Assembly (NCBI GenBank): GCA_018262735.1
Contig: JADFDR010000006.1
Span: forward strand, 1 to 33,169
Direction of reading: 5' to 3'
Source of the DNA: Geobacter sp.
GTDB lineage: Bacteria; Myxococcota_A; UBA9160; JADFDR01
Length of the DNA: 33,169 nt
The stretch's first letter is position 1, and the number at the start of each line of letters is the position of its first letter. This document shows positions 29,670 to 33,169 of the stretch, piece after piece. The notes beneath the pieces were generated by a model, which searched no databases, was not told the DNA's origin, and worked only from the letters and a program-made list of their open reading frames with translations. A program made the translations under genes and the position numbers.

Positions 29670-31343
29670 TTGGCCCAGTTTGTTTTTACGATGCACGAAG
29701 TTCGCAAGGTCGTTCCGCCCGATCGCATCATTCTCGACGGAATTTCGCTTTCCTTCCTGTTCGGAGCGAAGATCGGCGTGATCGGACACAACGGCGCCGG
29801 CAAGAGTTCGCTGCTTCGCATCATGGCGGGTTTGGATCCTGACATTCTCGGTGAAGCGCGACCTGCACCCGGAATTCGTATCGGTTATTTGCCGCAAGAG
29901 CCCACGCTCGATGCGACGAAAGATGTACGCGGAAATGTGGAAGACGGCGTGGCGGAAGTGCGCGATTTGTTGCGTCGCTTCGAAGAGGTGAATGCGAAAT
30001 TCGCCGAGCCGATGGACGACGATGCGATGAATCAACTCCTCGCCGAGCAGGCCGAGCTGCAAGATCGCATCGACGCTGTGAATGCGTGGGAGATCGATCG
30101 CACGCTCGAAATTGCGATGGATGCGTTGCGCCTTCCGCCGGGCGATGCGGACGTGACGAAACTTTCCGGCGGTGAGCGACGGCGCGTGGCGCTTTGCCAG
30201 TTGCTTTTGCAGAAACCGGATTTGCTTTTGCTCGATGAACCGACGAATCATCTCGATGCGGAGTCGGTGGCGTGGCTCGAACGTTTTTTGCAGGAGTACC
30301 CGGGCACCATCGTTGCGATCACCCACGATCGTTACTTCCTCGACAATGTGGCGCAGTGGATTCTCGAACTCGATCGCGGTGAAGGCATTCCGTGGAAGGG
30401 AAATTATTCGTCGTGGCTCGATCAAAAACGGCAGCGTCTTGCTACCGAAGAAAAGCAAGAGAGTGCGCGCCAACGCACGTTGCAACGCGAACTCGATTGG
30501 GTGCGCTTGGCGCCGAGCGCGCGGCACGCCAAGAGCAAAGCGCGCATTCGGCAATATGAGGAACTGCTGAATCAAGGTCCGAAAGAAAACTATGGCAGCT
30601 CCGAAATGACGATTCCGCCGGGACCGCGGCTCGGCGACGTGGTCGTCGAAGCCAAGAACGTATCGAAGGCGTATGGCGATCAACTTTTGATCGACAATCT
30701 GAACTTCGCGCTTCCGCCGGGTGGCATCGTCGGTGTGATCGGACCGAACGGTGCCGGGAAGACGACATTGTTTCGCATGATCGTCGGTGCCGAGAAACCC
30801 GACTCGGGCGCGTTGCGTCTTGGTGAAACCGTAAAGCTTGCCTATGTGGATCAATCGCGCGACGCGCTCGATCCCAAGAAAAACGTCTGGCAAGAAATCA
30901 GCGGCGGCGAAGAGGTGTTGCGCGTCGGAAACCGCGAGGTGAACTCACGCGCTTATGTGTCATCGTTCAATTTTCGTGGCGCCGATCAGCAGAAACTCGT
31001 CGGCAATCTTTCCGGCGGAGAACGCAATCGCCTGCATCTTGCGAAACTCCTGCAAAGCGGCGGCAACGTGCTCTTGCTCGACGAGCCGACCAACGATCTC
31101 GACGTCGACACCTTGCGTGCGCTTGAAGATGCACTCGTGAACTTCGCGGGTTGCGTGGTCGTGATTTCGCACGATCGCTGGTTTCTCGATCGCATTGCGA
31201 CGCATATGCTCGCGTTCGAAGGCGATAGCCATGTCGAATGGTTTGAAGGCAACTATCAAGAGTACGAAGCCGATCGCAAACGTCGCCTCGGTGCGGACGC
31301 CGATCAGCCGCATCGTCTGCGTTACAAGAAGCTCACTGCGTAG
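29670..31343 (+). CDS. ettA: Energy-dependent translational throttle protein EttA (ABC-F), TTG start
   Basis: Two ABC cassettes ([27 protein letters not shown]), [25 protein letters not shown]; full-length EttA-like architecture; AAGGAGAG upstream. Confidence 0.93.
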   Translation: MAQFVFTMHEVRKVVPPDRIILDGISLSFLFGAKIGVIGHNGAGKSSLLRIMAGLDPDILGEARPAPGIRIGYLPQEPTLDATKDVRGNVEDGVAEVRDLLRRFEEVNAKFAEPMDDDAMNQLLAEQAELQDRIDAVNAWEIDRTLEIAMDALRLPPGDADVTKLSGGERRRVALCQLLLQKPDLLLLDEPTNHLDAESVAWLERFLQEYPGTIVAITHDRYFLDNVAQWILELDRGEGIPWKGNYSSWLDQKRQRLATEEKQESARQRTLQRELDWVRLAPSARHAKSKARIRQYEELLNQGPKENYGSSEMTIPPGPRLGDVVVEAKNVSKAYGDQLLIDNLNFALPPGGIVGVIGPNGAGKTTLFRMIVGAEKPDSGALRLGETVKLAYVDQSRDALDPKKNVWQEISGGEEVLRVGNREVNSRAYVSSFNFRGADQQKLVGNLSGGERNRLHLAKLLQSGGNVLLLDEPTNDLDVDTLRALEDALVNFAGCVVVISHDRWFLDRIATHMLAFEGDSHVEWFEGNYQEYEADRKRRLGADADQPHRLRYKKLTA

Positions 31344-31344
31344 T

Positions 31345-31452
31345 CAGCCTCGGAGCCAATTCCTTTCGTGGATGCTTTACGTCCCAAGGTTCTTTTGCCG
31401 ACGGAAAGAAGCGATGGAATTTGCAAAAGAAATCGGAATTGGGCAGAGGCTC
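31345..31452 (+). repeat. Dispersed MITE/REP-like element, copy E8
   Basis: CCTCGGAGCCAATTCC...TTTTGCCGACGGAAAGAAG...GGAATTGGGCAGAGGCTCC; clear terminal inverted repeat. Confidence 0.75.
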
Positions 31453-31527
31453 CCTGGGCATGCAAGCCGCAGAGCGCGATCTGACTCTTTTTGGTGTCTC
31501 CCGATACGCTGAGCGCACTGGGGGGGG

Positions 31528-31635
31528 ATGCTCTGATTGATTTCGCTTTCGGAATGCTGATGGATTTTCCACCGACGGAAAACATTCGCTTTGGTTCGCG
31601 AAAGTGTTCAAAACGAAATGGACCCGAGGCTCTCT
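31528..31635 (+). repeat. Dispersed MITE/REP-like element, copy E9
   Basis: CGCTTTCGGAATGCTGATGGATTTTCCACCGACGGAAAACATTCGCTTTGGTTCGCGAAAGTG...GAAATGGACCCGAGGCTCTC; very close to E6. Confidence 0.85.
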
Positions 31636-31656
31636 CGTTTGAGCGATGCATTTGAA

Positions 31657-32892
31657 CTAGCGGCCAAAGCTGCGCTGGATGCGTGCGATGGCTTCGAGCA
31701 CGTTCTCGCGCGAATTGAAGGCGGAGAGTCGGAAATAGCCTTCGCCCGATGGGCCGAACCCTGCGCCGGGAGTGCCGACGACGTGCGCTTTGGCGAGAAG
31801 GTCGTTGAAGAAATCCCAGGAAGAAACACCGTAGGGTGTATGCATCCATAGATACGGTGCGTGTTCTCCGCCAAACACGCGAAAGCCTGCGGCAGCAAGT
31901 CCTTCGCGCAAGAGCCGCGCATTTTCCATGTAGAAGGCGATTTGTTCTTCGGTTTGTGCGAGACCTTCTTGTGTGTAGACTGCCTCTGCGCCGCGTTGCA
32001 CGAGGTAGGAGACGCCGTTGAACTTCGTGCAATGCCGGCGATTCCAGAGCGCATTGAAAGAGACGCGCGCGCCGTTCTTGGTTTTTCCGGTGAGTGTTTT
32101 GGGAATGACGACGAAGGCGCAGCGCACGCCGGTAAAGCCCGCACGCTTCGAGAAACTTCGCAACTCGATGGCGCATTCTTTGGCACCTTCGATTTCGTAG
32201 ATCGAGCGCGGAAGTTCGGGATTGCGGATGAAGGCTTCGTACGCGGCATCGAAAAGAATCACCGCGTCGTTCTTGCGTGCCCAGGCAACCCATTTTTGCA
32301 GATAGGCTTTCGTTGCGACGGCGCCGGTGGGATTGCTTGGCGAGCAAAGAAAAGCAAAATCGGCTTTTTCCGTCGGAGGATTTGGCAAGAAGCCGTTTTC
32401 TTCGGTGGCTGGGAGATAGACGATTCCTGCATAGCGCCCGTTTGCGTCGATCGTGCCGCTGCGACCAGCCATCACGTTCGAATCGACATACACGGGATAG
32501 ACCGGATCGGCAACACACAAAATTGCGTCACTCGCAAAGATCTCTTGCAAATTGCCGCTGTCGCACTTGCTTCCGTCGGAGACGAAGATTTCGTCGCGTT
32601 CGATCTCGACGCCGCGTGCGGCGTAGTCGTGCTTGCGGATGGCATCGATCAAAAAGTCATAGCCTTGTTCCGGGCCGTAGCCGTGGAATCCGCTGCGGGA
32701 ACCCATTTCTTGCGCGGCTTGCACCATGGCGCGCGTGATCGCAGGCGCGAGCGGTTCGGTGACATCCCCGATACCGAGCCGGATGATCGCAGCCTGCGGA
32801 TTTTCCTGCGCAAACACGCGTACGCGTCGGCCGATTTCGGGAAACAAATAGCCGGCCTGCAGCTTTTGAAAATTCTCATTGATATACGTCAT
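31657..32892 (-). CDS. dapL: LL-diaminopimelate aminotransferase
   Basis: [95 protein letters not shown]. Confidence 0.95.
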   Translation of the reverse strand: MTYINENFQKLQAGYLFPEIGRRVRVFAQENPQAAIIRLGIGDVTEPLAPAITRAMVQAAQEMGSRSGFHGYGPEQGYDFLIDAIRKHDYAARGVEIERDEIFVSDGSKCDSGNLQEIFASDAILCVADPVYPVYVDSNVMAGRSGTIDANGRYAGIVYLPATEENGFLPNPPTEKADFAFLCSPSNPTGAVATKAYLQKWVAWARKNDAVILFDAAYEAFIRNPELPRSIYEIEGAKECAIELRSFSKRAGFTGVRCAFVVIPKTLTGKTKNGARVSFNALWNRRHCTKFNGVSYLVQRGAEAVYTQEGLAQTEEQIAFYMENARLLREGLAAAGFRVFGGEHAPYLWMHTPYGVSSWDFFNDLLAKAHVVGTPGAGFGPSGEGYFRLSAFNSRENVLEAIARIQRSFGR

Positions 32893-32898
32893 TTTGTG

Positions 32899-33168
32899 TC
32901 ACCAATGGAGCGAAGTCGGTGCGAGCGCTTCGAGGAGTTCCAGATCCGGTTTGTTTTCGCCCTCGCGCCGCGGCAAGGCTTGGATCGCGACTTGCGTCGC
33001 ACCCGCCGCAAGGTGTTCGCGAATGCGGCGTTCGATGGCTTTTTCATCTCCCCAGGCCACGATGGCATCGACCAGTCGATCGCTCCCACCGTCGGTAAAA
33101 TCCGGATCCGAGAAACCGAAGTTGCGCAGGTTGTTCTGGTAGTTCGGCAGCGCGAGATAAATTTTCAT
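32899..33168 (-). CDS. F420-dependent LLM-class oxidoreductase, C-terminal part (continues beyond window)
   Basis: YLALPNYQNNLRNFGFSDPDFTDGGSDRLVDAIVAWGDEKAIERRIREHLAAGATQVAIQ. Confidence 0.7.
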   Translation of the reverse strand: MKIYLALPNYQNNLRNFGFSDPDFTDGGSDRLVDAIVAWGDEKAIERRIREHLAAGATQVAIQALPRREGENKPDLELLEALAPTSLHW

Positions 33169-33169
33169 C

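Noticed and set aside
29649-30893. 414-aa minus ORF antisense to ettA
   Set aside because: EttA frame has both ABC cassettes; antisense has no support.

Overview
33.2 kb window from an unidentified bacterium (GC roughly 57% by eye; PEP-CTERM proteins suggest a Gram-negative). About 22 CDS are supportable: three PEP-CTERM proteins (one a HExxH metalloprotease), a GGDEF protein, a SpoU/TrmH methyltransferase, a DprE1-like / DprE2-like / UbiA (DPPR synthase-like) operon facing a TMTC-like GT-C/TPR membrane protein, an SDR, a RapA-like SNF2 helicase, a mini-secretin, class I fumarase, a four-gene envelope operon (secreted protein / VWA lipoprotein / LolA-like / ExeA-like AAA ATPase fused to coiled coil, TM and PEGA), a peroxiredoxin, a histidine kinase, a TIGR03790-like protein, EttA, DapL, and two truncated end genes. 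No tRNA, rRNA or CRISPR was seen. The two strongest unexplained signals are (i) a dispersed MITE/REP-like intergenic element of about 100-120 bp, nine recognisable copies, with imperfect terminal inverted repeats (CCTCGGATCCATTTC...GAAATGGATCCGAGG) around a central hairpin TTTTCC-ACCGAC-GGAAAA, occupying four of six convergent gene junctions; and (ii) a strongly over-represented near-palindromic octamer CCGACGGA/TCCGTCGG (24 exact copies by hand count, about 1.6 expected from base composition), which lies in the centre of that element but is also spread through coding sequence at a density like known DNA-uptake sequences. All counts and alignments were done by eye.
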